The notes below the pieces were generated by a model. That model was not told where the DNA came from. It saw only the letters and a program-made list of their open reading frames with translations, and did no database searches. The translations under genes were made by a program, and so were the position numbers. This document shows, piece after piece, positions 54,520 through 62,852 of a stretch of DNA of 64,000 bases; position 1 is the stretch's first letter, and every line of letters begins with the position of its first letter. This stretch comes from Streptomyces sp. CHD11 (GTDB taxonomy: Bacteria > Actinomycetota > Actinomycetes > Streptomycetales > Streptomycetaceae): the NCBI RefSeq assembly GCF_018638295.1, contig NZ_JABTTS010000008.1:117775-181774 (forward strand), read 5' to 3'.

Positions 54520-55503
54520 TCAGGCGCGGCGCAGGCGGCGGGCGAACTGCTTCTCGGGCTCCGCGAAGAAGGTCCAGGGCCACTTGGTGTAGGCGCCGTC
54601 GAGGGTCATGAAGACACGCCTGACCGTGTGACGCTCCCCGGCCAGCGACAGGGCCATGGCGAACATGTTGAAGTCGTGCTGCCAGCCCGGACGCCGCACA
54701 TAGGCCGGGTGGAGGATGCTGCGGTCGGCCGCGGCCCGCAACTCGGCACGGATCTCGTCGGTTTCGAGACAGTCACCGTCGTCCGACTCCACCCAGTCCT
54801 CGATGTGTGCCATGGCGACCGCACAGCCGAGCGGATGGCCGTCGGGCGCGCCGGCGAACGCCGCACGGGCGTACGCCAGGGCCTGCCCCGGCTCACCGCC
54901 CCAGCGCGGCTGCAACTGCGACACCCACTCGAGGTGGCTCGACAGGTTCAGCGGGTCGCGGCGCAGGGCGGCGTCCAGCCGGGTCTCGTTGACGGCGCGG
55001 CCCAGCGACATGCCGCGCCCGGAGGTGAGGAGCTGACGCCACGGCGTGACCCACTCCGGCTCCAGCTCGGCGGCCTCGAACAGGTGCTCCTCGGCGGTGT
55101 GCAGCCGCTCGTGGAAGGTCCGCCACTGCTCCTGCGTGACGTTCACGGCCCGCGCACTCGTGCGTGCCTCCCAGCCCCAGGTGATGTGGCGCGCCCCGGA
55201 TATCAGCAGGGCCGTCGCCCGGTGCTCCTTGTCCTCCTCGACGGCCCGGCCGATCCACTGCTCCACACCGTCCAGGACGGCCAGTTCACCGAGAACATCG
55301 GGGTCGCGGCCCAGGTCGAAGGGGGCCAGCGCCTCCTTCACCGCCTCCCAGTCACCCGCGTCGGCCGCCTCCAGCAGCGCGAGCACGCGGGTGTCCCCGA
55401 GCGCCCGCAGCGTGTACATCCCGTTCTTCCTGCGCGGGGCCGGAAGGGCGTACGGATCCGCCACCGGTCTCTCCTCGCCCCTGCCGAACACCTTGCCGAA
55501 CAT
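54520..55503 (-). CDS. Helical protein of unknown function next to HSP90-like gene
   Basis: 327 aa, ATG with AGGGAGG 8 nt upstream. No named family recognised. The sequence is helical, Trp-rich and repetitive in helix-turn-helix pairs (EHRATALLISGARHITWGWEAR, PLNLSSHLEWVSQLQPRWGGEPGQALAYARAAF), similar to TPR/SEL1-like helical repeats. It has no signal peptide. It precedes the HSP90-like gene on the same strand by 102 bp and could belong to the same chaperone-related operon. Confidence 0.75.
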   Translation of the reverse strand: MFGKVFGRGEERPVADPYALPAPRRKNGMYTLRALGDTRVLALLEAADAGDWEAVKEALAPFDLGRDPDVLGELAVLDGVEQWIGRAVEEDKEHRATALLISGARHITWGWEARTSARAVNVTQEQWRTFHERLHTAEEHLFEAAELEPEWVTPWRQLLTSGRGMSLGRAVNETRLDAALRRDPLNLSSHLEWVSQLQPRWGGEPGQALAYARAAFAGAPDGHPLGCAVAMAHIEDWVESDDGDCLETDEIRAELRAAADRSILHPAYVRRPGWQHDFNMFAMALSLAGERHTVRRVFMTLDGAYTKWPWTFFAEPEKQFARRLRRA

Positions 55504-55639
55504 CCGCGCCCTCCCTGGGTCCCCGCGTGATCATCCGGTGCAGCATAAGGGGACCCACCGACACCACATCCACAGGGTTTTCACGCGGATTTCACGGGAG
55601 GCGCCTCCCGCGCGGTGCGGTCGCGCGACCGGGCACGGC

Positions 55640-55704
55640 GAAGGAGCGCGGCGAAGGAGCGCGGCGAAGGAGCACGGCGAAGGAGCACGGCGAAGGAGCG
55701 CGGC
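55640..55704. repeat. 13-bp tandem repeat, five units
   Basis: Units GAAGGAGCGCGGC (three copies) and GAAGGAGCACGGC (two copies) start at 55640, 55653, 55666, 55679 and 55692. Each contains a ribosome-binding-site-like GAAGGAG on the plus strand, but no start codons follow. Confidence 0.9.
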
Positions 55705-55890
55705 ACCACGCCACCGCGCGGCCCGGCACCAGTGGACCTCGTCACCGAAGTGCTCGTACAGCGATTCCAGGAGCCGCTTCCTGCGCTGCCGGTACAGCCG
55801 CGACACCTGCTGCTGGAGCGTCGCGCCGCCCTCCCGGTCCAGGGAGATGAGCAACTCGGTCGACCCCAGGACGTTCTCCCTCGGGGCCGG
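55705..55890 (-). pseudogene. Possible 5' remnant of a GntR/MocR-type regulator
   Basis: The minus-strand frame encodes ELLISLDREGGATLQQQVSRLYRQ, which resembles the beginning of MocR-type regulators, and then runs into an unrelated sequence and the 13-bp repeat without a helix-turn-helix. There is no good start codon. This is a weak call based on one motif. Confidence 0.3.
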
Positions 55891-55905
55891 GCCGCCGCGC
55901 GGGCG

Positions 55906-56727
55906 TCAGCCGCGCAGTTCCGCCAGCACCGCGTCCGTGAACGGCGGCCACGCCTCGGCCGCCCACGGCCCGAAGGCACGGTCGGCCAGCGCCACGCACG
56001 CCGCGCCCGCGTCCGGGTCGATCCACAGGAACGTGCCCGCCTGGCCGAAGTGGCCGAACGTACGCGGCGACGACGACGCGCCCGTCCAGTGCGGCGACTT
56101 GGCGTCACGGATCTCGAACCCGAGACCCCAGTCGTTGGGGTTCTGGTGGCCGTAGCCCGGCAGCACCCCCTTGGTCCCCGGGTACTGCACGGTCATCGCC
56201 GCCGCGACCGTGCGCGGGTCCAGCAGGCGCGGTGCCTGCACCTCGGCGGCGAACCGCAGCAGGTCCTCGGCCGTCGACACACCGTCCTTGGCCGGGGAGC
56301 CCTCCAGCGTGGTCGCCGTCATCCCCAGCGGCTCCAGCACCGCCTGCCGCAGATACTCCCCGAACGGGATGTCCGCCGCCTTGGCGACATGGTCCCCCAG
56401 CTGTTCGAACCCGGCGTTGGAGTACAGCCGCCGCTCTCCGGGCGCCGAGGTCACCCGGTGCTCGTCGAAGGCCAGCCCCGAGGTGTGCGCGAGCAGATGC
56501 CGCACCGTCGAGCCGTCCGGGCCCGCCGCCTCGTCCAGCTCGATCGCGCCCTCCTCGTACGCCACCAGTACCGCGTACGCCGCGAGCGGCTTGGTCACCG
56601 AGGCCAGCGGGAAGCGGCGGCCGGCCGGCCCATGGGTGCCCAGGACCGTACCGTCCGCGCGCACGACACCCGCTGCGGCGGTGGGAACCGGCCAGTTCTC
56701 GATCAACGCCAGACTCTTCAACGACAT
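55906..56727 (-). CDS. Serine hydrolase (class C beta-lactamase fold)
   Basis: 273 aa, short for the family (usual 350-400). The SxxK motif is S43-V-T-K46 in PLASVTKPL, the YxN motif is Y102-S-N104, and the HxG-like triad element is in TFGHFGQAGTF. No signal peptide, so it is probably cytoplasmic. Such proteins include esterases and D-aminopeptidases as well as beta-lactamases; substrate unknown. The ATG overlaps the end of a truncated acetyltransferase remnant. Confidence 0.88.
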   Translation of the reverse strand: MSLKSLALIENWPVPTAAAGVVRADGTVLGTHGPAGRRFPLASVTKPLAAYAVLVAYEEGAIELDEAAGPDGSTVRHLLAHTSGLAFDEHRVTSAPGERRLYSNAGFEQLGDHVAKAADIPFGEYLRQAVLEPLGMTATTLEGSPAKDGVSTAEDLLRFAAEVQAPRLLDPRTVAAAMTVQYPGTKGVLPGYGHQNPNDWGLGFEIRDAKSPHWTGASSSPRTFGHFGQAGTFLWIDPDAGAACVALADRAFGPWAAEAWPPFTDAVLAELRG

Positions 56728-56942
56728 GCCCTCGAGACTAAGCGCTCACGGGGTCGGTTCCGGCAACGGGTCGGACCGGTGCCTGAAGCCCGGGGACACG
56801 TAAGAGGTTCGGCCTGCGAGGACAGGGACTCGGTGTGCCAGTCGGTGGACGGGGCGGAGCGGGCCGTCGAATCGATCATCACCTGACGCAGCCGGAGCAC
56901 CTCCTCCGCGTCCTCCGGCGTCGCACGGCGTACTGAGGTCAT
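56718..56942 (-). pseudogene. Truncated GNAT acetyltransferase
   Basis: The first 38 or so codons read as a normal GNAT start (MTSVRRATPEDAEEVLRLRQ, then a helix and DWHTESL). After that the frame continues for about 35 codons with unrelated, Arg/Pro-rich sequence and stops inside the start of the serine hydrolase gene. The acetyl-CoA binding motif is missing, so a deletion has removed at least three quarters of the gene. Confidence 0.65.
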
Positions 56943-57000
56943 GCCCGAACGGTAATCAGCCACCGCCTTCCGCGTCCCGCTCGTTTCCCGACGGCGCCGC

Positions 57001-57031
57001 TTGCCTGGAGTGCACTCCAGCGTTCTAGCGT
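57001..57031 (+). promoter_or_regulatory. MerR-type promoter with palindromic operator
   Basis: -35 TTGCCT (57001-57006) and -10 TAGCGT (57026-57031) are separated by 19 nt, the elongated spacing that MerR activators correct. The spacer holds the perfect palindrome CTGGAGTGCACTCCAG (57005-57020). The ATG at 57038 is 7 nt after the -10 box, so the mRNA is probably leaderless. Confidence 0.8.
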
Positions 57032-57037
57032 GGGGAC

Positions 57038-57508
57038 ATGACGGTCACCGAGACGACGGAGACGACTGGAGCCGGCGCCGACACCTGCGCCGGACCGCCG
57101 CAGGGAAACCGCCGGCCGGACGGCGAGGACACGTACACGATCAGCGAGGTCGCCGCCCTCACCGGGCTGACCGCTCACACCCTGCGCTGGTACGAGCGCA
57201 TCGGACTGATGCCGCACATCGACCGCTCGCACACCGGTCAGCGTCGCTACAGCAACCGCGACCTCGACTGGCTGGCCCTCGTCGGCAAGCTCCGCCTGAC
57301 CGGGATGCCGGTCGCGGACATGGTGCGGTACGCGGAAATGGTCCGGTCGGGCGATCACACCTACACCGAGCGTTTCGAGCTGCTCCAGCAGACCCGCGAG
57401 GACGTACTGTCCCGGATCGCCGAGCTGCAGGGCACGCTCGCCGTGCTCGACCGGAAGATCAGCTTCTACGCGGACGCGGGACGCGCCCTGGCGTCGGAGC
57501 GGGCATGA
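57038..57508 (+). CDS. MerR family transcriptional regulator
   Basis: 156 aa. A disordered head of about 30 residues precedes the winged helix-turn-helix (TYTISEVAALTGLTAHTLRWYERIGLMPHIDRSHTGQRRYSNRDLDWL) and a coiled-coil dimerisation helix. There are no cysteines in the effector region, so it is not a metal sensor; this subgroup usually controls small-molecule or aldo-keto-reductase/quinone reductase genes. It should autoregulate through the palindrome inside its own promoter. No separate target gene is adjacent. Confidence 0.93.
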   Translation: MTVTETTETTGAGADTCAGPPQGNRRPDGEDTYTISEVAALTGLTAHTLRWYERIGLMPHIDRSHTGQRRYSNRDLDWLALVGKLRLTGMPVADMVRYAEMVRSGDHTYTERFELLQQTREDVLSRIAELQGTLAVLDRKISFYADAGRALASERA

Positions 57509-57540
57509 GACGCACGGAAGGAACTGACCCGCCCCTCCAG

Positions 57541-57610
57541 CGGCGCGGGGAACCGCGCGACCGACCACAGCGGACCGGCACTGTTCAGGGGCGCGGGGCA
57601 CCGCAAAGGA
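57541..57610. repeat. Extragenic repeat with GCGCGGGGAACCGCGC
   Basis: The palindrome-like GGCGCGGGGAACCGCGCGACC and a second GGCGCGGGGCACCGC 40 bp later belong to the same dispersed repeat type as 38834-38893. It lies between convergent MerR and DUF4429 genes. Confidence 0.55.
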
Positions 57611-57629
57611 CAACCGCCCCCGGCAGACG

Positions 57630-58475
57630 CTAGAGCTCCGACAACAACTCCGCCTTCTTGGAGGAGAACTCCTCGTCCGTCACCAGCCCGGCCTGGTGCA
57701 ACTCCCCGAGATGCCGGATCCGCTCGGCGATATCCGCAGGATCCCGCCGCACCCGCGCCGCGGGCACCGTCACCGGCGCACAGCTCCGCACCGCCGCCAG
57801 CACCGCCGCCGCGAGCGGCAGTGACTCGTGCACCGGCCCGTACCCCAGCCCGAACACCACCGCGGCCGGATCCTGATCCGGCTGCGCCGGCGGCGCCCCC
57901 GCGTCCCGCCGCAGCAGCCGCAGATGCCCCTCGAAGACCTCGGGCGAGCGCCACTCCACCCCGCTCAGCTCACCGATCGCGAACCGCTGGTCCCCGGCCT
58001 TCCACTTCGCCGACGACGCGCCCGTCCAGAACCAGCGGAAGGACACCGCGCTGCCGTCGAAGGCCGCCTTCCCGTCGTACGCCTTGAATCTCAGCGGCGC
58101 CTCGGGGGCGGCCACCAGATGGCGCTCGGCCGGTCCCGACTCGGTGAGCTGTGCGCGCAGTTCGTCGGCGTAGTACTCCGCGAGCGTCTCGCGCTCGGCG
58201 GGCAGCACCAGCCGGTAGGGGTCGCTGCTCTCCTTCAGCTGCCCGGCGGCCGCCTCCAGCAGCGGATCCGCGCCGGGCCGGAGTTCGATCCGCAGGACCA
58301 CGGTCCCGCGCCTGCCCGGCGTGAGGGACACCCCCTCGATCGCCTCCAGCGGCACCCGCCGCTCCCCGAGTGCCTGGAACAGCTTGGGTGTTCGAATCCC
58401 TCGCTCGTAGCGGATGAGCACGGAGTCGGACCCGAACTCCCAGGCGGCATGAAATCCGGCCAGTACATCACCCAT
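57630..58475 (-). CDS. DUF4429 protein with C-terminal SHOCT domain
   Basis: 281 aa from the ATG at 58475, which starts MGDVLAGFHAAWEF, the usual DUF4429 beginning, and lies 7 nt after a TACGAT -10 box (58488-58483), so the transcript is probably leaderless. Two PH-like DUF4429 halves (about 10-120 and 125-235) with WEFGSDSVLIRYER and AFDGSAVSFRWFW repeats are followed by a SHOCT motif at the end (RIRHLGELHQAGLVTDEEFSSKKAELL). Function unknown; SHOCT suggests oligomerisation. Confidence 0.92.
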   Translation of the reverse strand: MGDVLAGFHAAWEFGSDSVLIRYERGIRTPKLFQALGERRVPLEAIEGVSLTPGRRGTVVLRIELRPGADPLLEAAAGQLKESSDPYRLVLPAERETLAEYYADELRAQLTESGPAERHLVAAPEAPLRFKAYDGKAAFDGSAVSFRWFWTGASSAKWKAGDQRFAIGELSGVEWRSPEVFEGHLRLLRRDAGAPPAQPDQDPAAVVFGLGYGPVHESLPLAAAVLAAVRSCAPVTVPAARVRRDPADIAERIRHLGELHQAGLVTDEEFSSKKAELLSEL

Positions 58476-58541
58476 GCGGCTCATCGTATGCGGCACGAGC
58501 TTCTCCGTCCCCTCCCTGCGCATACCGCAGTATCTCCGCCT

Positions 58542-59759
58542 CTACGCGCGTCCGGTAGGGGTCGTACCGGACAAACCCGTCCGGCAGGCGTCGTCCTGAC
58601 GCGCGCAGGACACCGCGCGGTATGCGCCAACGCCGATCTCGGCGAAGTTCCGCACACTGTCCGTGCCCGGTACGAAGTAACCGGCGTGCCCCTTCGCCTC
58701 ACGCGCCGACAGCACCCGCGCCCCGAAACCGTCGGCCACCGGATCGGCCCCGTGGCCCAGGCCGCCGAGTTCCAGATAGGGCACATCCTGGATCCAGTCG
58801 TCGGCGTCCCGCATCGCCCACACCCGCGCGGCGGTGTCCAGCTGCGCGGCCTTCTCCACCCGCATCCCGGGGCTGCCGGCCACCGCGATGTCCGCCACCC
58901 GGTCCGGCAGGGAGTGCGCGGCGATCCCGCACACCACCGAGCCGTAGCTGTGGCAGAACAGCGAGACCGGCGACGCCCCCGGCAGGCCGCGCACCATCGC
59001 GTCCAGCCGCTCGGCGCCGTCCCTGGCGCGCATCGCCATGGCCGCGTCCATACCGAGCCCGCTGGGGGCGGTGTAGTCGGCCCAGGCGATCACGGCCGTG
59101 CGGGTCGCGGGGGCTGCGTCGCGCTCCGCCGCGTACAGCGACTCGGCCATGCCGGCGGGGGCCGAGTACTTGCGGTCGGAGCGCTGGAAGGTCAGCAGGT
59201 CGGTGTCGGAACCGGGGACGACGACCGAGACCCGTTCGGCCTCCGCCAGCTCACCGAAGACCTCCGCGACCCGGCCCGAGCCCGCCGGGTCGAAGGCGAG
59301 GATGTGCCGGTCCGGGCGCATCAGCGCCCCGAAGCGCTCCATCCTGCGGGCGGCGTGCCGCTGGCCCGATTCGGTGAGACGGCTGTCGTGCACGCGTTCC
59401 GACTCGATCGCGAGGGCCTGCCCCAGCGCGATCCGGTTGGCGCGGTAGCGCAGCTCCACCGGCGCGCCGTTCATGTTGCCGACCGCGAGTGGGAAGCGGT
59501 GGGCGAGACGTGCGCGCTGCCCCTCGGTGAGGGAGGCGAAGAACCGGGCCAGCCGCGCCGGCGCCGACTGCGGGTCCGGCAGCCGGTGACCCGCTGTCCG
59601 GCCGTGCTCCCAGGCGCTGATCGACGCCTGAAGCGGAGCGGGGTGGCGGTGGTTGCGCAGTGCCGTCCAGCCGGTGGTCGCCAGCATCACGAAGACGACG
59701 GCGAGCGCGAGCAGCGCGCGCCAGACGTTCAGCTGCGGGGAGGAGTCGAAGGAAGTCAC
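58542..59759 (-). CDS. Membrane-anchored alpha/beta hydrolase (DUF1023)
   Basis: 405 aa, GTG start. One N-terminal membrane helix (about 13-33) and a DUF1023 hydrolase domain. Nucleophile elbow CHSYGS with Ser271; Asp candidates in DADDWIQDVP; His in KGHAGYF. The family is common in Streptomyces as secreted or anchored esterases of unknown substrate. The gene is 54 bp downstream of the tetR stop on the same strand, so it may be read through from that gene. Confidence 0.88.
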   Translation of the reverse strand: MTSFDSSPQLNVWRALLALAVVFVMLATTGWTALRNHRHPAPLQASISAWEHGRTAGHRLPDPQSAPARLARFFASLTEGQRARLAHRFPLAVGNMNGAPVELRYRANRIALGQALAIESERVHDSRLTESGQRHAARRMERFGALMRPDRHILAFDPAGSGRVAEVFGELAEAERVSVVVPGSDTDLLTFQRSDRKYSAPAGMAESLYAAERDAAPATRTAVIAWADYTAPSGLGMDAAMAMRARDGAERLDAMVRGLPGASPVSLFCHSYGSVVCGIAAHSLPDRVADIAVAGSPGMRVEKAAQLDTAARVWAMRDADDWIQDVPYLELGGLGHGADPVADGFGARVLSAREAKGHAGYFVPGTDSVRNFAEIGVGAYRAVSCARQDDACRTGLSGTTPTGRA

Positions 59760-59813
59760 TGAAAGGACACACTAGGAGAACGGGAGTGTCTCGCGTGAAC
59801 CAAGTGACCGGTA

Positions 59814-60503
59814 TCACGTTTCGGTGCGTCGGAGCGGGGATGGGCCCGCACGCCAGTTCCCCGCGAGCGCGGGGCCGACATGGTCGAGGCAGAGCGTCAA
59901 CAGGTCCCGCATGGCCGCGACGCTGAAGTCGTCCCCGGTCGACCAGCGCCGTTCCGCCACCCGGATCACCCCGCCGAACGCGGCCACCAGGATCCTCGGC
60001 CGGGGGTCGCCGTCGACGTCGAGCCCTTCCCGCTCGGCGATGAGGCGCGCCAGTTCCTCCTCCAGCTCCGTCGCGCGGCGCAGGTGGGCGGCGAGCAGCA
60101 CGGGCGTCGACTCGATCAGCCGGTAGACCCGCAGGTGCAGTTCGAGCGGGACCAATTGCTCCACGGCGTCGTTGACGCCGTCCCAGCTGTCCAGCACGGC
60201 CCGGCGCAGCACCTCCAGCGGCGCCTCGCCCGGCGGGCGTCGGCGTGCGGCGTCGAGGACGTGGGCCTCCGCGAGCCGGGGGACGAAGAACGCCACCTCC
60301 TCCTTGCTGGCGAAGTAGCGGAAGAAGGTGCGCTGCGAGACATCGACGGCCGCGGCGATGTCGTCGACGGTCGTCCCCTCGTACCCGCGCGCGGCGATCA
60401 GTTCCAGGGCGGCCCGCACCAGGGCGTCCCTGGTGCGCTGCTTCTTGCGCTCCCGCAGACCCGGCCGCGGCAGCGCGCGCACGGCGGTCCCGGCCGTCTC
60501 CAT
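59814..60503 (-). CDS. TetR family repressor
   Basis: 229 aa. Residues about 16-66 are the TetR helix-turn-helix (ERKKQRTRDALVRAALELIAARGYEGTTVDDIAAAVDVSQRTFFRYFASKEEV). The ligand domain is helical and contains an unremarkable pocket. Divergent from an MFS drug-efflux gene with a 110-bp gap containing two dyads, the standard layout for a TetR/efflux pair. Confidence 0.93.
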   Translation of the reverse strand: METAGTAVRALPRPGLRERKKQRTRDALVRAALELIAARGYEGTTVDDIAAAVDVSQRTFFRYFASKEEVAFFVPRLAEAHVLDAARRRPPGEAPLEVLRRAVLDSWDGVNDAVEQLVPLELHLRVYRLIESTPVLLAAHLRRATELEEELARLIAEREGLDVDGDPRPRILVAAFGGVIRVAERRWSTGDDFSVAAMRDLLTLCLDHVGPALAGNWRAGPSPLRRTET

Positions 60504-60552
60504 CGCTCCTCCTTGAACAGCTCTCCCAGCTCAGGCTATAGGCGGGTGTCCT

Positions 60553-60607
60553 GTCAGTCACTGACCGGCGAATTGGTTTGGCAAGTGTCAGTGGCTGTCA
60601 CTAGCCT
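60553..60607. promoter_or_regulatory. TetR operators and MFS promoter
   Basis: Dyad 1, GTCAGTCACTGAC (60553-60565), is perfect with one central base. Dyad 2 (60584-60602) has arms AGTG-CAG and CTG-CACT and covers the spacer between -35 TTGGCA (60578-60583) and -10 TAGCCT (60602-60607), which are 18 nt apart. Bound repressor would block the MFS promoter. The MFS ATG at 60614 is 7 nt after the -10, again leaderless. Confidence 0.7.
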
Positions 60608-60613
60608 CCTCGC

Positions 60614-62233
60614 ATGACTAGCCAGACCACCATCGACAAGGCGGGGCCGGGGGACGGGCCCCCGGCCGCCCCCTCGGGCGCGACACCGGGCAAGGGGCTG
60701 CGCGGACACCCCTGGTTCACCCTCGTGACCGTCGCCGTGGGGGTCATGATGGTGGCCCTGGACGGCACCATCGTGGCCATCGCGAACCCGGCCATCGCCA
60801 GCGACCTGGGCGCCACCTTCGCCGAGGTCCAGTGGATCACCAACTCCTACTTCCTCGCCCTCGCGGTGTCCCTGATCACCGCCGGCAAACTCGGTGACCG
60901 TTTCGGGCACCGGCAGACCTTCCTGATCGGCGTCGTCGGCTTCGCCGCAGCCTCCGGGGCCATCGGCCTGTCCGACAGCATCGGGCTGGTCATCGTCTTC
61001 CGTGTCTTCCAGGGACTGTTCGGCGCCCTGCTGATGCCGGCCGCGCTCGGTCTGCTGCGGGCCACGTTCCCGGCGGAGAAGCTCAACATGGCGATCGGCA
61101 TCTGGGGCATGGTCATCGGTGCCTCCACCGCGGGCGGTCCGATCCTCGGTGGTGTCCTTGTCGAACACGTCAACTGGCAGTCGGTGTTCTTCATCAACGT
61201 GCCGGTCGGCGTCCTCGCCGTCGCCCTCGGCGCCTGGATCCTGCTCGACCACCGTGCGCGGAACGCCCCGCGCTCGTTCGACCTGCTCGGCATAGCCCTG
61301 CTGTCCAGCGCGATGTTCTGCCTCGTCTGGGCGCTGATCAAGGCCCCGGAGTGGGGCTGGGGCGACCTGCGGACCTGGTCGTTCATCGTTGCCTCGGTGG
61401 TCGGCTTCGCGCTCTTCGCCTTCTGGGAGACGAAGGTCAGGGAGCCGCTGATCCCGCTGGCGCTGTTCCGCTCCGTTCCGCTGTCCGCGGGTGTCGTGCT
61501 GATGGTCCTGATGGCCATCGCCTTCATGGGCGGGCTGTTCTTCGTCACCTTCTACCTGCAGAACGTGCACGGTCTGAGTCCCGTGGACGCGGGTCTGCAC
61601 CTGCTGCCCCTCACCGGCATGATGATCGTCGGGTCCCCGCTGGCCGGAGTGATGATCACCAAGGTCGGCCCGCGCATCCCGCTGGCGTTCGGCATGGCCT
61701 GCACGGCGCTGGCCATGTACGGGATGTCGACGCTGGACAAGGGCACGGGCAGCGCCGTCATGTCGCTCTGGTTCGCCCTGCTCGGTCTCGGTCTCGCCCC
61801 CGTCATGGTCGGTGCCACCGAGGTCATCGTGGGCAACGCGCCGCTCGAGCTGTCCGGCGTCGCGGGGGGCCTCCAGCAGGCGGCCATGCAGGTCGGTGGC
61901 AGCCTCGGCACCGCCGTGCTCGGCGCCGTGATGGCCTCCAAGGTGAGCAGCGACCTGGAGGGCAACTGGGCGAAGGCCGGACTGCCGCCGCTCGACCCGG
62001 AGCAGGCCGCCGCGGCCTCCGAGACCGTGCAGGTCGGTGTGGCACCGGTGGCCGAGGGCACGCCGCCGGAGATCGCCGCGAAGATCACCGACGTCGCGCA
62101 CGACACGTTCATCTCCGGCATGAGCCTGGCCTCCCTGGTCGCCGCCGGAGTCGCCGTGATCGCGGTCTTCGTCGCGTTCCTCACCAAGCGCGGTGCGAAC
62201 GCGGAGGCCGGCGCGGGCGTCGGTCACATCTGA
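60614..62233 (+). CDS. MFS drug exporter, 14-helix DHA2 (EmrB/QacA) family
   Basis: 539 aa with 14 membrane segments. Motifs are ALDGTIVAIANPAIASDL in helix 1, ITNSYFLALAVSLITAGKLGDRFGHRQTFLIGVV spanning motif A, and the antiporter motif C region GIWGMVIGASTAGGPILGG. Proton-driven export of lipophilic toxins or antibiotics across the membrane. Divergent from its probable repressor TetR. No other resistance or biosynthesis genes are close, so the natural substrate is unknown. Confidence 0.94.
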   Translation: MTSQTTIDKAGPGDGPPAAPSGATPGKGLRGHPWFTLVTVAVGVMMVALDGTIVAIANPAIASDLGATFAEVQWITNSYFLALAVSLITAGKLGDRFGHRQTFLIGVVGFAAASGAIGLSDSIGLVIVFRVFQGLFGALLMPAALGLLRATFPAEKLNMAIGIWGMVIGASTAGGPILGGVLVEHVNWQSVFFINVPVGVLAVALGAWILLDHRARNAPRSFDLLGIALLSSAMFCLVWALIKAPEWGWGDLRTWSFIVASVVGFALFAFWETKVREPLIPLALFRSVPLSAGVVLMVLMAIAFMGGLFFVTFYLQNVHGLSPVDAGLHLLPLTGMMIVGSPLAGVMITKVGPRIPLAFGMACTALAMYGMSTLDKGTGSAVMSLWFALLGLGLAPVMVGATEVIVGNAPLELSGVAGGLQQAAMQVGGSLGTAVLGAVMASKVSSDLEGNWAKAGLPPLDPEQAAAASETVQVGVAPVAEGTPPEIAAKITDVAHDTFISGMSLASLVAAGVAVIAVFVAFLTKRGANAEAGAGVGHI

Positions 62234-62289
62234 CGGGCCGTTCTGTGACCCGGTTTCGCTCGTCAGGGTGAACCGCCGCGGTGACCCCT

Positions 62290-62339
62290 CCCCTGCGGAG
62301 GGGACCGCAGGTCACAGTGGGTCAAGTCCTCCGCAGGGG
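62290..62339 (+). terminator. 12-bp stem with 26-nt loop after the MFS gene
   Basis: Perfect arms CCCCTGCGGAGG / CCTCCGCAGGGG, 56 bp after the MFS stop. Likely transcription terminator, though the long loop also allows a regulatory role for the gene that starts at 62478. Confidence 0.55.
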
Positions 62340-62477
62340 ATGGAGGATCGCCGGCTGTCGCGCGCCGCTGGAGGGGGGCGGCGCGCAGGCAGCGGCCTGC
62401 CGGCCGGGCGTACGGGGTGAATTCACCGCCGAAGTGGGGGTACCCGCCATGTCAACACACCCTCAAGGGAGTTGATG

Positions 62478-62783
62478 ATGGCGAGCTTCGGACACGGAAC
62501 GCGCAGGCACCCCCGCACACGTGGCCGGACGGGGTCACGGTCCGGGCCGGACAGCGCGACACTCGGGATCATCGGCCTCATCTGCGCGGTCGCGGGCTTC
62601 TTCGTGCTGGGGATCGTCCTCGGCCCGGTGGCGATCGTCTGCGGATGGCTCGCGATGGGCCGCAGTTGGGCGGGCCCCCGCCCGGTACCGGCCCTGGTCG
62701 CCGTGGTGCTCGGCGCCATCGACACGCTCCTGGCCATCATCTTCCTGGCCGGGGCGACGGGTTCCGGCTACGGCATGTTCTGA
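62478..62783 (+). CDS. Small membrane protein, DUF4190-like
   Basis: 101 aa from the ATG at 62478, which has GGGAG 6 nt upstream; an ATG at 62475 is adjacent. A basic head of about 25 residues is followed by two membrane segments (LGIIGLICAVAGFFVLGIVLG and ALVAVVLGAIDTLLAIIFLAG) with the AIVCGWLAMGRS loop characteristic of DUF4190. Function unknown. Ends 27 bp before a very strong terminator. Confidence 0.8.
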   Translation: MASFGHGTRRHPRTRGRTGSRSGPDSATLGIIGLICAVAGFFVLGIVLGPVAIVCGWLAMGRSWAGPRPVPALVAVVLGAIDTLLAIIFLAGATGSGYGMF

Positions 62784-62809
62784 CCCCGGGTCACACATAC
62801 CGCAGCCGC

Positions 62810-62852
62810 ACAGGGGTGGGTCCCCGGCGCCACGCCGGGGACCCACCCCTGT
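62810..62852 (+). terminator. Very strong terminator, 20-bp perfect stem
   Basis: The inverted repeat has a 20-bp perfect stem (left arm starts ACAGGGGTGGGTCC) with a CCA loop. It follows the small membrane protein gene. Confidence 0.85.

Larger units (their letters stand above)
55504..55905. other. 402-bp region with 13-bp repeats and a possible gene remnant
   Basis: Between the helical protein gene and a serine hydrolase gene. It contains a five-unit 13-bp repeat and a decayed-looking reading frame (both annotated). I see no intact gene. Confidence 0.6.
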
